The translations under genes and the position numbers were made by a program. This document shows positions 1 through 8,653 of a DNA stretch of 64,000 bases, in pieces. This DNA comes from Paenalcaligenes sp052103955. GTDB lineage: Bacteria; Pseudomonadota; Gammaproteobacteria; Burkholderiales; Burkholderiaceae_B. Every line of letters begins with the position of its first letter. The stretch's first letter is position 1. The stretch covers positions 1-64,000 of the forward strand of contig JBQELO010000018.1 in the NCBI GenBank assembly GCA_052103955.1, in the 5' to 3' direction. The notes beneath the pieces were generated by a model. That model was not told the origin of the DNA and ran no database searches. It saw only the letters and a program-made list of their open reading frames with translations.

Positions 1-186
1 GACGGTTACGGTCGTTCTGATTATCGCTACAAACTGCGTGAGCACTTTGAGGTTGATCGTCACTTTGTTGTATTGAGCGCGCTGCGTGCATTGGCCGACG
101 AAGGCAAACTGCCACGCGAGAAAGTGCTTGAAGCAATCAAAAAATACGGTATCAACCCCGAGAAAGCTAATCCGCATCACGCCTAA
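1..186 (+). CDS. aceE: Pyruvate dehydrogenase E1 component, C-terminal end (partial)
   Basis: The reading frame is open from base 1 and ends at TAA 184-186. It gives 61 residues that include DGYGRSDYR, HFEVDRHFVV and ALADEGKLP, which fit the C-terminus of the homodimeric AceE type of pyruvate dehydrogenase. E1 decarboxylates pyruvate with thiamine diphosphate and passes the acetyl group to the lipoyl arms of E2 in the cytoplasm. The next gene, aceF, starts 11 bases after the stop with an AAGGAG ribosome-binding site overlapping the end of this gene, so the two are surely one operon. The N-terminal part lies left of the window. Confidence 0.93.
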   Translation, partial: DGYGRSDYRYKLREHFEVDRHFVVLSALRALADEGKLPREKVLEAIKKYGINPEKANPHHA

Positions 187-197
187 GGAGTAGATAA

Positions 198-1889
198 ATG
201 AGCAATTTGATTGAAGTCACTGTTCCTGATATTGGTGATGACGGTGAAGTGGATGTCATTGAGCTACTGGTTGCCGTTGGCGATACAGTTGAGCTTGAGC
301 AAAGCCTGATTACCGTTGAATCTGACAAAGCTTCGATGGAGATTCCTTCCTCGCATGCCGGTGTAGTGAAGTCGTTGAAAGTAAAAATCGGCGATAAAGT
401 AAAGCACGGTTCCATCATTTTGGAGCTGGACGCACAAGCTGGCGCCGCTGCACCTAAAGAAGAAGCAGCGGCAGCGCCTGTCGCTGCTCCGGCAGCAGCC
501 CCAGCGGCTGCACCTGCTGCGGTTGCAGCCGCTCCAGCGGCGGCAGAAGCCACCACATCTATCGTTACTGTACGTGTACCCGATATTGGCGATGCACGTG
601 ATGTAGACGTGATTGAAGTGTTGGTAGCAGTGGGTGACACCGTTGAAGCCGATCAAAGCCTGATCACACTGGAAACCGAAAAAGCATCCATGGAAGTACC
701 TTCCAGCCATGCGGGTGTGATTACAGCGTTGAAAATCAAAGTAGGTGACAAAGTCAGCGAAGGCTCCGACATACTTGAGTTGCAAGTAAGTTCGGCAGCC
801 CCAGCGGCGGCACCAGCTCCTGCAGCAGCGCCAGCACCGGCAGCCGCTGTTGAAGCACCTAAAGCCACAACAACTGCAGTAGTAAGCTCAGCCTCGGGTG
901 TAGCAGCATCGCAGTCGCCTGTGCGCGAGTCGCCTACGGCAGCCTTTGCAGAAGCGGCTGTGCCATTGCGCAACTTGCCACATGCGTCACCCTCGGTACG
1001 TAAGTTTGCTCGTGAACTGGGCGTTAACCTGACACAGGTTAATGGCTCCGGTACTAAAGGCCGTATTACTGCTGATGACGTACGTCAATATGTAAAAGGT
1101 GCATTGGCAGGTGGTGCAGCAGCACCGGCTGCAGGTGCATCCTTGTCCGGCGGTGGTCTGGACTTGCTGCCATGGCCAAAAGTGGATTTCAGTCGCTTTG
1201 GCGAAGTGGAAGCTGCTCCGTTGTCACGCATTAAGAAAATTTCTGGTGCCAACTTGCACCGTAACTGGGTGATGATTCCTCATGTTACGAATAACGAGCA
1301 AGCGGATATCACCAGCCTAGAAGACTTCCGCAAACAGCTGAACGAAGAAGGTAAAAAAGCAGGTACACGTGTGACCATGCTGGCTTTCTTCATCAAAGCA
1401 GTTGTGGCAGCTCTGAAGAAATTCCCAGAGTTCAACGCCTCGCTGGATGGCGATAACCTGATTCTGAAAAAGTACTTCCACATTGGCTTTGCGGCCGATA
1501 CGCCTAATGGCTTGGTGGTACCAGTGATTCGTGACGCTGACAAAAAAGGCGTACTGGAAATTGCTAAAGAAACAGGTGAGTTGGCTGGTTTGGCTCGTGA
1601 AGGCAAATTGGGTGCAGCCCAGATGCAAGGTGGGTGTTTCACCATTTCGTCCTTGGGCGGTATTGGTGGCACAGACTTTACACCTATCATCAATGCACCT
1701 GAAGTGGCCATTATGGGTCTGTCACGCTCTAGCGTGCAGCCTATCTGGAATGGCAAAGAGTTCGAGCCACGCCTGATGTTGCCAATGTCTCTGTCTTACG
1801 ATCACCGTGTGATTGATGGTGCTTCTGCTGCACGCTTTAACGCGTACATCGCTGCACTGTTAGCGGATTACCGTCGTATCCTGCTGTAA
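198..1889 (+). CDS. aceF: Pyruvate dehydrogenase E2, dihydrolipoamide acetyltransferase with two lipoyl domains
   Basis: This 563-residue protein is the core of the pyruvate dehydrogenase complex and transfers acetyl groups from lipoyl lysine to CoA. Two lipoyl domains are visible: residues 1-78 with ESDKASME (Lys44) and about 122-196 with ETEKASME (Lys162). They are joined by Ala/Pro-rich flexible linkers. A peripheral-subunit-binding domain follows at about 262-300 (PSVRKFARELGV, GTKGRITADDV). The C-terminal catalytic domain carries the DHRVIDG motif with His536 and Asp540. ATG 198 follows AAGGAG. It lies between aceE and lpdA with gaps of 11 and 10 bases. Many proteobacterial E2 proteins have one to three lipoyl domains, so two is ordinary. 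Confidence 0.97.
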   Translation: MSNLIEVTVPDIGDDGEVDVIELLVAVGDTVELEQSLITVESDKASMEIPSSHAGVVKSLKVKIGDKVKHGSIILELDAQAGAAAPKEEAAAAPVAAPAAAPAAAPAAVAAAPAAAEATTSIVTVRVPDIGDARDVDVIEVLVAVGDTVEADQSLITLETEKASMEVPSSHAGVITALKIKVGDKVSEGSDILELQVSSAAPAAAPAPAAAPAPAAAVEAPKATTTAVVSSASGVAASQSPVRESPTAAFAEAAVPLRNLPHASPSVRKFARELGVNLTQVNGSGTKGRITADDVRQYVKGALAGGAAAPAAGASLSGGGLDLLPWPKVDFSRFGEVEAAPLSRIKKISGANLHRNWVMIPHVTNNEQADITSLEDFRKQLNEEGKKAGTRVTMLAFFIKAVVAALKKFPEFNASLDGDNLILKKYFHIGFAADTPNGLVVPVIRDADKKGVLEIAKETGELAGLAREGKLGAAQMQGGCFTISSLGGIGGTDFTPIINAPEVAIMGLSRSSVQPIWNGKEFEPRLMLPMSLSYDHRVIDGASAARFNAYIAALLADYRRILL

Positions 1890-1899
1890 GGAGTCACAG

Positions 1900-3675
1900 A
1901 TGAGCACGATTGATTTAAACGTACCGGATATAGGTGATTCAGGCGATGTAACCGTGATTGAGATCTTGGTCAATCCCGGCGACACCATCGAGCTTGAGCA
2001 AAGCCTGATTACGGTAGAGTCAGACAAAGCTTCTATGGAAATCCCTGCTGCACAAGCAGGGGTAGTCAAAGAAGTGCTAGTCAAACTGGGTGACAAAGTT
2101 AAGGAAGGTTCTGCGATTGTGCGTATCGAGGCCGCTGCTGCAGAAGCAGCGCCTGCTGCGCCAGCCGCTGCGCCAGCCGCTGCACCGGCTACTGAAGCCC
2201 CTAAAGCCGCTCCAGCAGCACCCGTTCAAGCTCCCCAAGCCGCACAGCATAGCGGTGCGGCAGATGGCGAGTATGACGTGGTGGTGTTGGGTGCAGGCCC
2301 AGGTGGATACTCGGCAGCATTCCGAGCTGCTGACTTGGGCTTGAAAGTTGCCTTGGTTGAACGTTACAGCACCTTGGGTGGCGTTTGCTTGAACGTAGGA
2401 TGTATTCCTTCTAAAGCATTGCTGCACAGCGTGGGTGTGTTTGAAGCGGCGAAAGCGTTGGCTGATCACGGTATTCGCTTTGGCGAAGCCAAAATCGAGC
2501 TGGATGCACTGCGCGAGTACAAAACATCCGTCATCGGTAAATTGACCGGCGGTTTGGCTGGCATGGCCAAGGCCCGTAAAGTTACCGTGGTAAATGGCGT
2601 GGGCGAGTTTGTAGACCCACACCACATAGCTGTACGTGCGGCAGATGGTAAAGAGCAAGTGTTGAAATTTGCTTCAGCCATTATTGCGGCAGGTAGCCAG
2701 TCTGTGAAGTTGCCATTCTTGCCTGAAGATCCACGCATTGTGGATTCCACTGGTGCGTTGGAACTGCCTTTCCTACCTAAGAAAATGCTGATCGTTGGTG
2801 GCGGCATTATCGGTTTGGAAATGGGTACGGTGTACTCTGCGTTGGGCGCACGCCTAGACGTAGTAGAAATGCGATCAGGCCTAATGCAAGGTGCAGACCG
2901 CGACGCGGTAAAAGTTTGGCAGAAAATGAACGAACACCGTTTCGATCACATTATGCTGAACACCAAAACAGTGTCTGCTGAAGCACGTGAAGATGGCATT
3001 TGGGTGAAGTTTGAAGGCGATAAAGCCCCGGCCGAAGCCCAACGCTATGACTTGGTGCTGCAAGCGGTAGGGCGTACCCCTAACGGCAACAAAATTGGTG
3101 CCGATAAAGCGGGTATTGCGGTAACCGACCGTGGTTTCATTAACGTCGATAACCAGCAGCGTACTAACGTGCCGCACATCTACGCGATTGGCGACATTGT
3201 GGGTCAACCTATGTTGGCACACAAAGCCGTACATGAAGCGCATGTGGCAGCCGAAGTCATCAACGGCGAGAAGACTTTCTTTGATGCCCGTGTAATCCCT
3301 TCAGTGGCTTACACCGACCCAGAAGTAGCGTGGGTAGGCATGACCGAGGAAGAAGCCAAGAAAGAGGGTATCGCCATTGAAAAAGGCCATTTCCCTTGGC
3401 AGGCTTCTGGCCGAGCGATCGCCAATGCGCGTGATGAAGGCTTCACTAAGCTGATTTTTGATGCAGAAAGCAAGCGTATCCTGGGTGGCACTATTGTGGG
3501 CACAGGCGCGGGTGATCTAATCAGTGAAGTGGCGTTGGCCGTTGAAATGGGTGCAGATGCCGTCGATATTGGCAAAACCATCCACCCACACCCAACATTG
3601 GGTGAGTCTGTGGGTATGGCTGCCGAGGCATCGTTGGGTGCGTGCACCGATTTGCCTCCTGTACGTCGCAAGTAG
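1900..3675 (+). CDS. lpdA: Dihydrolipoamide dehydrogenase (E3) with N-terminal lipoyl domain
   Basis: This 591-residue E3 reoxidises dihydrolipoyl groups using FAD and NAD+. Residues 1-78 form a lipoyl domain with SDKASME (Lys43), followed by an Ala/Pro linker to about 120. The flavoprotein begins with the FAD-binding GAGPGGYSAA near 131. The redox-active disulfide is in GGVCLNVGCIPSK (Cys163, Cys168). The NAD-binding GGGIIGLEMG follows, and the catalytic His is in the C-terminal HPHPTLGES. A lipoyl domain fused to E3 is known in several betaproteobacteria and Neisseria. Its lipoyl domain closely resembles the first one of aceF, suggesting domain duplication. It is the last gene of the operon, closed by the terminator at 3706. 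Confidence 0.96.
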   Translation: MSTIDLNVPDIGDSGDVTVIEILVNPGDTIELEQSLITVESDKASMEIPAAQAGVVKEVLVKLGDKVKEGSAIVRIEAAAAEAAPAAPAAAPAAAPATEAPKAAPAAPVQAPQAAQHSGAADGEYDVVVLGAGPGGYSAAFRAADLGLKVALVERYSTLGGVCLNVGCIPSKALLHSVGVFEAAKALADHGIRFGEAKIELDALREYKTSVIGKLTGGLAGMAKARKVTVVNGVGEFVDPHHIAVRAADGKEQVLKFASAIIAAGSQSVKLPFLPEDPRIVDSTGALELPFLPKKMLIVGGGIIGLEMGTVYSALGARLDVVEMRSGLMQGADRDAVKVWQKMNEHRFDHIMLNTKTVSAEAREDGIWVKFEGDKAPAEAQRYDLVLQAVGRTPNGNKIGADKAGIAVTDRGFINVDNQQRTNVPHIYAIGDIVGQPMLAHKAVHEAHVAAEVINGEKTFFDARVIPSVAYTDPEVAWVGMTEEEAKKEGIAIEKGHFPWQASGRAIANARDEGFTKLIFDAESKRILGGTIVGTGAGDLISEVALAVEMGADAVDIGKTIHPHPTLGESVGMAAEASLGACTDLPPVRRK

Positions 3676-3705
3676 TTTTTTCGTCATTAACCTGACGTTA
3701 CGAAT

Positions 3706-3739
3706 AGCAGGTGCTATCATTAGCACCTGCTGTTTTTTT
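3706..3739 (+). terminator. Rho-independent terminator of the pyruvate dehydrogenase operon
   Basis: A perfect 10-base inverted repeat (AGCAGGTGCT at 3706-3715 and AGCACCTGCT at 3722-3731) with a six-base loop is followed by GTTTTTTT. It lies 30 bases after the lpdA stop and just before folC, separating the two transcription units. Confidence 0.92.
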
Positions 3740-3752
3740 GTGTGCTTTGACC

Positions 3753-5141
3753 ATGTTGAATCATTCTTTGACAGCCACCAGTTCACTGGAACAATGGCTG
3801 ACATATCTGGAAACCCTACACCCTACCGAAATTGACCTAGGGTTAGATCGCATCAAACACGTCGCAAAAAATCTTGCACTACAAACGCCTTTTGTCACCA
3901 TCACGGTGGCGGGTACCAATGGTAAGGGTTCTACCTGCACTATTTTGGATGCCATTTTGCGTGCGGCTGGTTATAAAACCGGTTTGTACACCTCTCCCCA
4001 TCTGGTGCATTACAACGAACGCATTCAATTGAATGGCGCGTTGGCGACAGATGCTCAAATTACCCAGCAGTTCTTCCGTATAGAACAGGCTCGCGGTGAC
4101 GTATCCCTAAGCTATTTCGAGTTTGCTACCTTGGCTGCCTTGCTGATGTTTGAGCAAGAGAAAGTCGATGTGGCTATTTTGGAAGTGGGCTTGGGTGGCC
4201 GCTTAGATGCCGTGAATATGGTAGATGCCGATTGCGCCATCCTAACCAGTGTAGACATTGATCACATTGCGTACTTGGGCGATTCCCGCGAAGCAGTGGG
4301 CTGGGAAAAAGCGCACGTCTTTAGACCGGGTAGGCCTGCTATTTGTGCTGATCCTGTGCCGCCTGAGTCCGTTGCGCGTTATGCCAGCGAAATTGGGGCA
4401 GACCTGTGGTTGTTCGGTAAAGATTTTAACTACTCTGGCGATAGCCAGCAGTGGGCCTACGGTGGCCGTGAGCAGCGCCGTGCCGGTTTGGCGTACCCCT
4501 CGCTTCGTGGCGTGAATCAGCTACTGAATGCGTCAGCAGCATTGGCGGCACTAGAGGCTTTGCGGTTGAAACTGGTGATATCTGCGCAAGCAGTACGTAG
4601 CGGCTTGAACCGCGCGTCCATACCGGGGCGTTTGCAAATATTGCCGGGTGAGCCTGCTGTGATTTTAGACGTGGCTCATAACCCGCATGCAGCGGGTGCT
4701 TTGGCGCAGAATTTAGATCAAATGCCTTGCACAGGCCGTACCTTGGCAGTGTTGGGTATGCTTAACGATAAAGATGCCGCAGGCGTTTTGCGTTTATTGA
4801 TAGATCGTATAGACAGTTGGTATGTAGCGGGCTTGCCTGGCCCACGTGGTTTAAGTAGCCGTGATTTGGCGGCCTTATTAAATGGCGTGAAAAAAATGGG
4901 GGCAGTGCAGGGTAATACGCTGCCATCGGCAACCGCAGATGGCGATCGTAAGCCCGGTGTACGCCCTGCAGCAGGCAAACGTGTAAATTATTTTGAAACA
5001 ACTGTTATAGAGTGTGAAAATCCAGTGCAAGCTTATGAGCAAGCACTAACAGATGCTCAACCGAATGATAGAATTCTTGTATTTGGTTCGTTCGCCACAG
5101 TTGGGCCGGTTCTCAAGCATTTAGGTAGAGATCCGCGCTAA
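3753..5141 (+). CDS. folC: Bifunctional folylpolyglutamate synthase / dihydrofolate synthase
   Basis: FolC adds glutamate to dihydropteroate and to reduced folates using ATP, in the cytoplasm. The 462-residue product shows the Mur-ligase-type P-loop GTNGKGST, then YTSPHLVHYNERI, EVGLGGRLDAVN and SVDIDHIAYLG, all typical of FolC. A longer frame opens at 3711, but that start lies inside the terminator hairpin of the preceding operon. ATG 3753 (MLNHS) is therefore preferred. The order folC, SPOR protein, cvpA, purF is also found in Escherichia coli, which supports all four calls. Confidence 0.95.
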   Translation: MLNHSLTATSSLEQWLTYLETLHPTEIDLGLDRIKHVAKNLALQTPFVTITVAGTNGKGSTCTILDAILRAAGYKTGLYTSPHLVHYNERIQLNGALATDAQITQQFFRIEQARGDVSLSYFEFATLAALLMFEQEKVDVAILEVGLGGRLDAVNMVDADCAILTSVDIDHIAYLGDSREAVGWEKAHVFRPGRPAICADPVPPESVARYASEIGADLWLFGKDFNYSGDSQQWAYGGREQRRAGLAYPSLRGVNQLLNASAALAALEALRLKLVISAQAVRSGLNRASIPGRLQILPGEPAVILDVAHNPHAAGALAQNLDQMPCTGRTLAVLGMLNDKDAAGVLRLLIDRIDSWYVAGLPGPRGLSSRDLAALLNGVKKMGAVQGNTLPSATADGDRKPGVRPAAGKRVNYFETTVIECENPVQAYEQALTDAQPNDRILVFGSFATVGPVLKHLGRDPR

Positions 5142-5183
5142 CTGTGTGGTGCAAGTGGTTTTTACTTAGTGGGTTTCAGATAC

Positions 5184-5990
5184 ATGGGGTTGTTCTCAAA
5201 CAAAGAAACAGGTGGTGCATCACGACGTCAGTCCAGTGATGCGCAATTACGCGAGATGCGTACACGAGCACGACGCCGTTTGGTAGGGGCGCTGGTTCTT
5301 GTATTGGCAGCGGTGGTGATTGTTCCGTTTCTCACCAGCAATGACAGCGAGAACATGCCAGAACCCGTTATGGCGGTAATACCGGCTATTGTTCCGCCTG
5401 TGATAGAAGCTGAGCCCACGCAAGGTGGCGCGGTAGAGCAAGACACGGGTGAAATTAGCGGCGAAGAAGGGTCGGTAGTTGCCGCCTTACAGCAGCCTAC
5501 ACCGGTGGCTCCAGGCACTACAACGCCTGCCGAGCAGCCCAAGCCGCCTGTACAGCCAGCGACTCCAGTCGAGCAGCCTAAACCTGCTGAGCCGGCTACG
5601 CGTCCTGCTACACAGCCAACTACACCACCGCCTCCACCACGCCGTGAAAATAACCAGCGTACAGACGATGGTTCAATTGCCTTGGCATTGATGGAAGGGC
5701 GTACGCCACCAAGTAACAACTCATCGTCGTCGGCAAGTAGAAATAATGCACAACAAGGTAATTTTATCTTGCAGATTGCTGCCTACTCGTCGGAAAATGA
5801 TGCACAGACTCGTCGCAGGCAATTGGTGAACTCCGGTGTGACCAATGCTTACGTGGAAAGCACCACGTCTGGCGGCAAAACTGCGTATAGGCTGCGCGTA
5901 GGGCCTTTCCCTACACGAGAAGCCGCGCAGGCAGCCCAAACGCGCTTACGCTCGTTAGGGTATGCGAATAGTTTTATTTCTACCAAGTGA
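5184..5990 (+). CDS. dedD: DedD-like SPOR-domain cell division protein
   Basis: The 268-residue product has a short cytoplasmic N-terminus, one membrane segment (about residues 35-54, GALVLVLAAVVIVPFL), a long Pro/Ala/Thr/Gln-rich periplasmic linker, and a C-terminal SPOR domain of about 75 residues (FILQIAAYSSENDAQTRRRQ to the end). SPOR domains bind denuded septal peptidoglycan, so the protein probably acts at the division site. GTG 5169 is possible, but ATG 5184 (MGLFSNKE) fits the family better. Its TGA overlaps the GTG start of cvpA, indicating translational coupling. Its place between folC and cvpA matches dedD. Confidence 0.88.
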   Translation: MGLFSNKETGGASRRQSSDAQLREMRTRARRRLVGALVLVLAAVVIVPFLTSNDSENMPEPVMAVIPAIVPPVIEAEPTQGGAVEQDTGEISGEEGSVVAALQQPTPVAPGTTTPAEQPKPPVQPATPVEQPKPAEPATRPATQPTTPPPPPRRENNQRTDDGSIALALMEGRTPPSNNSSSSASRNNAQQGNFILQIAAYSSENDAQTRRRQLVNSGVTNAYVESTTSGGKTAYRLRVGPFPTREAAQAAQTRLRSLGYANSFISTK

Positions 5991-6475
5991 CAAGCTTTGA
6001 TTATCTACTGTTAGCACTACTAGGACTGTCCAGTATCCTAGGATTAATCAGGGGACTGCTTAAAGAGCTGCTCTCCCTGATTGCTTACATCGCTGCATTT
6101 TTGGTTGCTATTTGGTGGGGACCTTCGCTCTCCGTCTTGCTAACCGACTATCTGAATAATGATTTATTACGCACCGCTGTGTCTTACGCGGTGCTTTTTA
6201 TTGCCGCTTTATTGACCCTAGGCATGTTGAACATGCTGCTTGCGACTTTGATAGATCGCAGTGGCCTAGGGTCAGCTGATCATGCATTTGGCGCGCTCTT
6301 TGGCCTCTTAAGGGGCGTAGTATTTGCATTGTTGCTGGTCATCTTGGCCGGCTATACCGAGTTGCCTAAAGAGCCCTGGTGGCAAGAGGCACGACTGTCT
6401 AAAGCCTGTGTGAATGCTGTTCTACAGTTAAAGCAGTTGTTGCCGCCTTCTTTGGCATCTTGGTTACCTTACTAA
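5987..6475 (+). CDS. cvpA: CvpA family membrane protein
   Basis: This 162-residue protein has about four hydrophobic helices (YLLLALLGLSSILGLIRG, LIAYIAAFLVAIWWG, AVLFIAALLTLGMLNML, LLRGVVFALLLVILAGY), as in CvpA, the inner-membrane protein known for colicin V production. The family is encoded immediately before purF in many proteobacteria. The start is GTG 5987, which overlaps the TGA of the preceding gene in GTGA. The molecular function is not settled for the family; links to envelope homeostasis have been reported. Confidence 0.92.
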   Translation: MTSFDYLLLALLGLSSILGLIRGLLKELLSLIAYIAAFLVAIWWGPSLSVLLTDYLNNDLLRTAVSYAVLFIAALLTLGMLNMLLATLIDRSGLGSADHAFGALFGLLRGVVFALLLVILAGYTELPKEPWWQEARLSKACVNAVLQLKQLLPPSLASWLPY

Positions 6476-6496
6476 ACCTAGCACTGGAACATTATT

Positions 6497-7990
6497 ATGT
6501 GTGGAATCGTTGGGGCTTATGCTTACAGTCCCGTAAACCAATTGATCTACGACAGCTTGCTGCTTTTGCAGCACCGTGGTCAGGATGCTGCTGGCATCAC
6601 TACTTTTAACGATAACTTTTTTCACACACACCGAGGCAAGGGACTAGTAAGAGACGTATTTCGCACGCGCAATATGCGCGCGCTGCCAGGTAATTGTGGC
6701 TTGGGTCATGTGCGCTACCCCTGCGAAGGCGATAGCGACAATATCGAAGAAGCGCAGCCTTTTTATGTGAATGCACCGTTTGGTATTGGCTTTGTTCATA
6801 ACGGTAATTTGTCTAACTGGCGCGAGCTTCGCGAAGAGCTGTTCAGCATCGATCGCCGTCACATGAACACACGCTCAGATTCTGAGGTGCTGTTGAACGT
6901 GTTTGCGCACGAGCTGCAACAAGCAACTGACAAAGGTGATGATGACGAAACGGTAGTTTTTGATGCCGTAAGCGCCGTCTACAAACGTGCTCGTGGTTCA
7001 TATTCTGTCATTGCCCAAGTTGCTAGCTTGGGTATGGTGGCATTTCGTGACCCTAATGGTATTCGCCCGCTGTGTATGGGCAAACGTGTGACCAAACAGG
7101 GTACAGAGTGGATGTTTGCCTCTGAATCTGTTGCGCTAACAGGCTGTGGCTTTGATTTGGTGCGTGATGTAGCACCGGGTGAAGCCATTTGGATTGACGT
7201 GAAGGGCCAACTGCATAGTCGTCAATGCATGCAAGCTGCCCAACTGATGCCATGTTTGTTCGAGTTCGTGTATTTTGCACGCCCTGACTCTACTGTTGAC
7301 GGTATCTCGGTTTACGATGCGCGCTTGAACATGGGTGAGTACTTGGGCGATAAAGTCGCGAAGACATTACGCCTAAGCGAAATCGATGTGGTAATGCCTA
7401 TTCCAGACTCGTCACGCCCATCTGCGATGCAATTGGCCGATAGACTGAACCTTCCTTACCGCGAAGGTCTGATCAAAAATCGCTATATTGGTCGTACCTT
7501 CATTATGCCGGGTCAGGCAGTACGTAAAAAATCCGTACGCCAGAAATTGAGCGCTATTCCTATGGAGTTCAAAGGCAAAAATGTACTGCTGGTGGACGAC
7601 TCCATTGTGCGCGGTACCACCAGTAAAGAAATCGTGGAAATGGCCAGATCTGCTGGTGCTAGCAAAGTGTATTTGGCTTCCGCTGCACCACCAGTGCGTT
7701 ATCCAAACGTATACGGTGTGAGTATGCCTACCTACGGCGAACTGATTGCTCATAACCGCGACGTGGAAGAGATTGCGCAGGAAATTGGCGTAGACGGTTT
7801 GGTGTTCCAGGATTTGGAAGACTTAGAGCAAGCTTTACGTGATTTGAACCCTGAAATCAAAGCGTTTGAGGGTTCGTGCTTCCATGGCGAGTACGTGACA
7901 GGGGATATAGACGAAGCTTACCTGCTGCGTTTGTGCCAAGAGAAAGAAGAGGCCAAAAAACGTAAAAGCGCTATGCCAGCAGATGATTAA
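6497..7990 (+). CDS. purF: Amidophosphoribosyltransferase
   Basis: PurF makes 5-phosphoribosylamine from PRPP and glutamine, the first committed step of purine synthesis. The 497-residue product starts MCGIVGAY, leaving Cys2 as the glutaminase nucleophile after Met removal. It continues with LLLQHRGQDAAGI and HNGNLSN in the N-terminal glutamine amidotransferase domain. The PRPP-binding signature is VLLVDDSIVRGTTSKE in the phosphoribosyltransferase domain, and YIGRTFIMP precedes it. The length matches the E. coli enzyme. It is the last gene of the folC-dedD-cvpA-purF unit, followed by a terminator at 8015. Confidence 0.97.
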   Translation: MCGIVGAYAYSPVNQLIYDSLLLLQHRGQDAAGITTFNDNFFHTHRGKGLVRDVFRTRNMRALPGNCGLGHVRYPCEGDSDNIEEAQPFYVNAPFGIGFVHNGNLSNWRELREELFSIDRRHMNTRSDSEVLLNVFAHELQQATDKGDDDETVVFDAVSAVYKRARGSYSVIAQVASLGMVAFRDPNGIRPLCMGKRVTKQGTEWMFASESVALTGCGFDLVRDVAPGEAIWIDVKGQLHSRQCMQAAQLMPCLFEFVYFARPDSTVDGISVYDARLNMGEYLGDKVAKTLRLSEIDVVMPIPDSSRPSAMQLADRLNLPYREGLIKNRYIGRTFIMPGQAVRKKSVRQKLSAIPMEFKGKNVLLVDDSIVRGTTSKEIVEMARSAGASKVYLASAAPPVRYPNVYGVSMPTYGELIAHNRDVEEIAQEIGVDGLVFQDLEDLEQALRDLNPEIKAFEGSCFHGEYVTGDIDEAYLLRLCQEKEEAKKRKSAMPADD

Positions 7991-8014
7991 TGTCTAGCTA
8001 GTGTGCTGCTACAG

Positions 8015-8055
8015 AAAAGAGCCATAACTCTGAAAAGGGTTATGGCTCTTTTTTT
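8015..8055. terminator. Bidirectional terminator between purF and the XRE-like gene
   Basis: A 12-base inverted repeat (AAGAGCCATAAC at 8017-8028, GTTATGGCTCTT at 8039-8050) has flanking A and T runs on both sides. It can end purF transcripts on the plus strand and transcripts of the convergent gene on the minus strand, whose stop codon lies within the T run. Confidence 0.92.
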
Positions 8056-8512
8056 AGTCTACGCCTTTTAAAAGCACGCAGCTTTGATTGTATTTTTCAA
8101 TAGACCGTATCAATAGATTCTTGTGAATACCAAATTTGGTAGAGAGTTTATGAAGGATCTCATCATTGATTTTAAAAGGTTGATTCTCGATTTCTAGATA
8201 ATCCTCAAGATCCATATCCATTCTTTTGGCCATATATTCACTGCTGAGGTACAGATATTCTCGCCATGCACGTATAGGATTCCAAAAATTCTTTTCCATG
8301 CTTAGCGAGATTTCGGCAGGAATTTCTCCGCTAGGTTTAGGAACTTGGATGATCTCATTTAGTACCTTGCAGACCCGACTATCCAACAACGCGCCACTGG
8401 TTAGAAACCCGATTTTTTTATCTTTCTCGGACAAGCGTTTATTTTTAATGACTTGAGAGGGGGAGTAAAAAAAGCCGTCAATATCATGAATGCTAGTTGG
8501 GGTATGAGGCAT
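8054..8512 (-). CDS. Hypothetical protein with a degenerate XRE-type helix-turn-helix in its C-terminal half
   Basis: I do not recognise this 152-residue protein as a named family. Residues about 83-138 (WREYLYLSSEYMAKRMDMD, then DYLEIENQPFKI and LHKLSTKFGIHKNLL) have the spacing of a Cro/C1 HTH: a helix, a recognition region, an IEN turn, and a final helix resembling KLAEALGI. The N-terminal part is short and has no membrane segment. The start ATG 8512 has GGAG nine bases upstream. It lies beside the fimbrial adhesin gene, and a TCAGAT-N2-ATCTGA palindrome sits about 90 bases upstream of its start. A regulatory role in the fimbrial island is therefore plausible but is inference. Confidence 0.6.
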   Translation of the reverse strand: MPHTPTSIHDIDGFFYSPSQVIKNKRLSEKDKKIGFLTSGALLDSRVCKVLNEIIQVPKPSGEIPAEISLSMEKNFWNPIRAWREYLYLSSEYMAKRMDMDLEDYLEIENQPFKINDEILHKLSTKFGIHKNLLIRSIEKYNQSCVLLKGVD

Positions 8513-8574
8513 AAGTAAGTGCTCCGAACAGTAGTGACAGGGTTCAGCATAGCAATCACGTGGGTTCTGCTACA

Positions 8575-8610
8575 TCAGACAGATCCTTATATGCCGTCAG
8601 ATAAATCTGA
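8575..8610. promoter_or_regulatory. Tandem palindromic operator upstream of the XRE-like gene
   Basis: TCAGATAAATCTGA at 8597-8610 is a perfect inverted repeat with six-base arms and a two-base centre. A weaker copy (TCAGAC-AG-ATCCTT, 8575-8588) lies with its centre exactly 22 bases away. Related sequences occur in two other intergenic regions of the fimbrial island. The spacing of 22 matches what is known for adjacent BvgA dimers on Bordetella promoters, but the binding protein here is unknown. Confidence 0.6.
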
Positions 8611-8653
8611 TCGTTATGTTTTGTGGGGGTTGGCAGTGCCCATCAGTTAGAGC

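Noticed and set aside
167..640. Minus-strand Ala/Ser/Thr-rich frame opposite aceF
   Set aside because: It is a compositional shadow of the Ala/Pro linkers and lipoyl domains; aceF is unmistakable.
3711..3752. Upstream start of folC
   Set aside because: The extra 14 codons lie in the terminator hairpin of the preceding operon; ATG 3753 is more likely.
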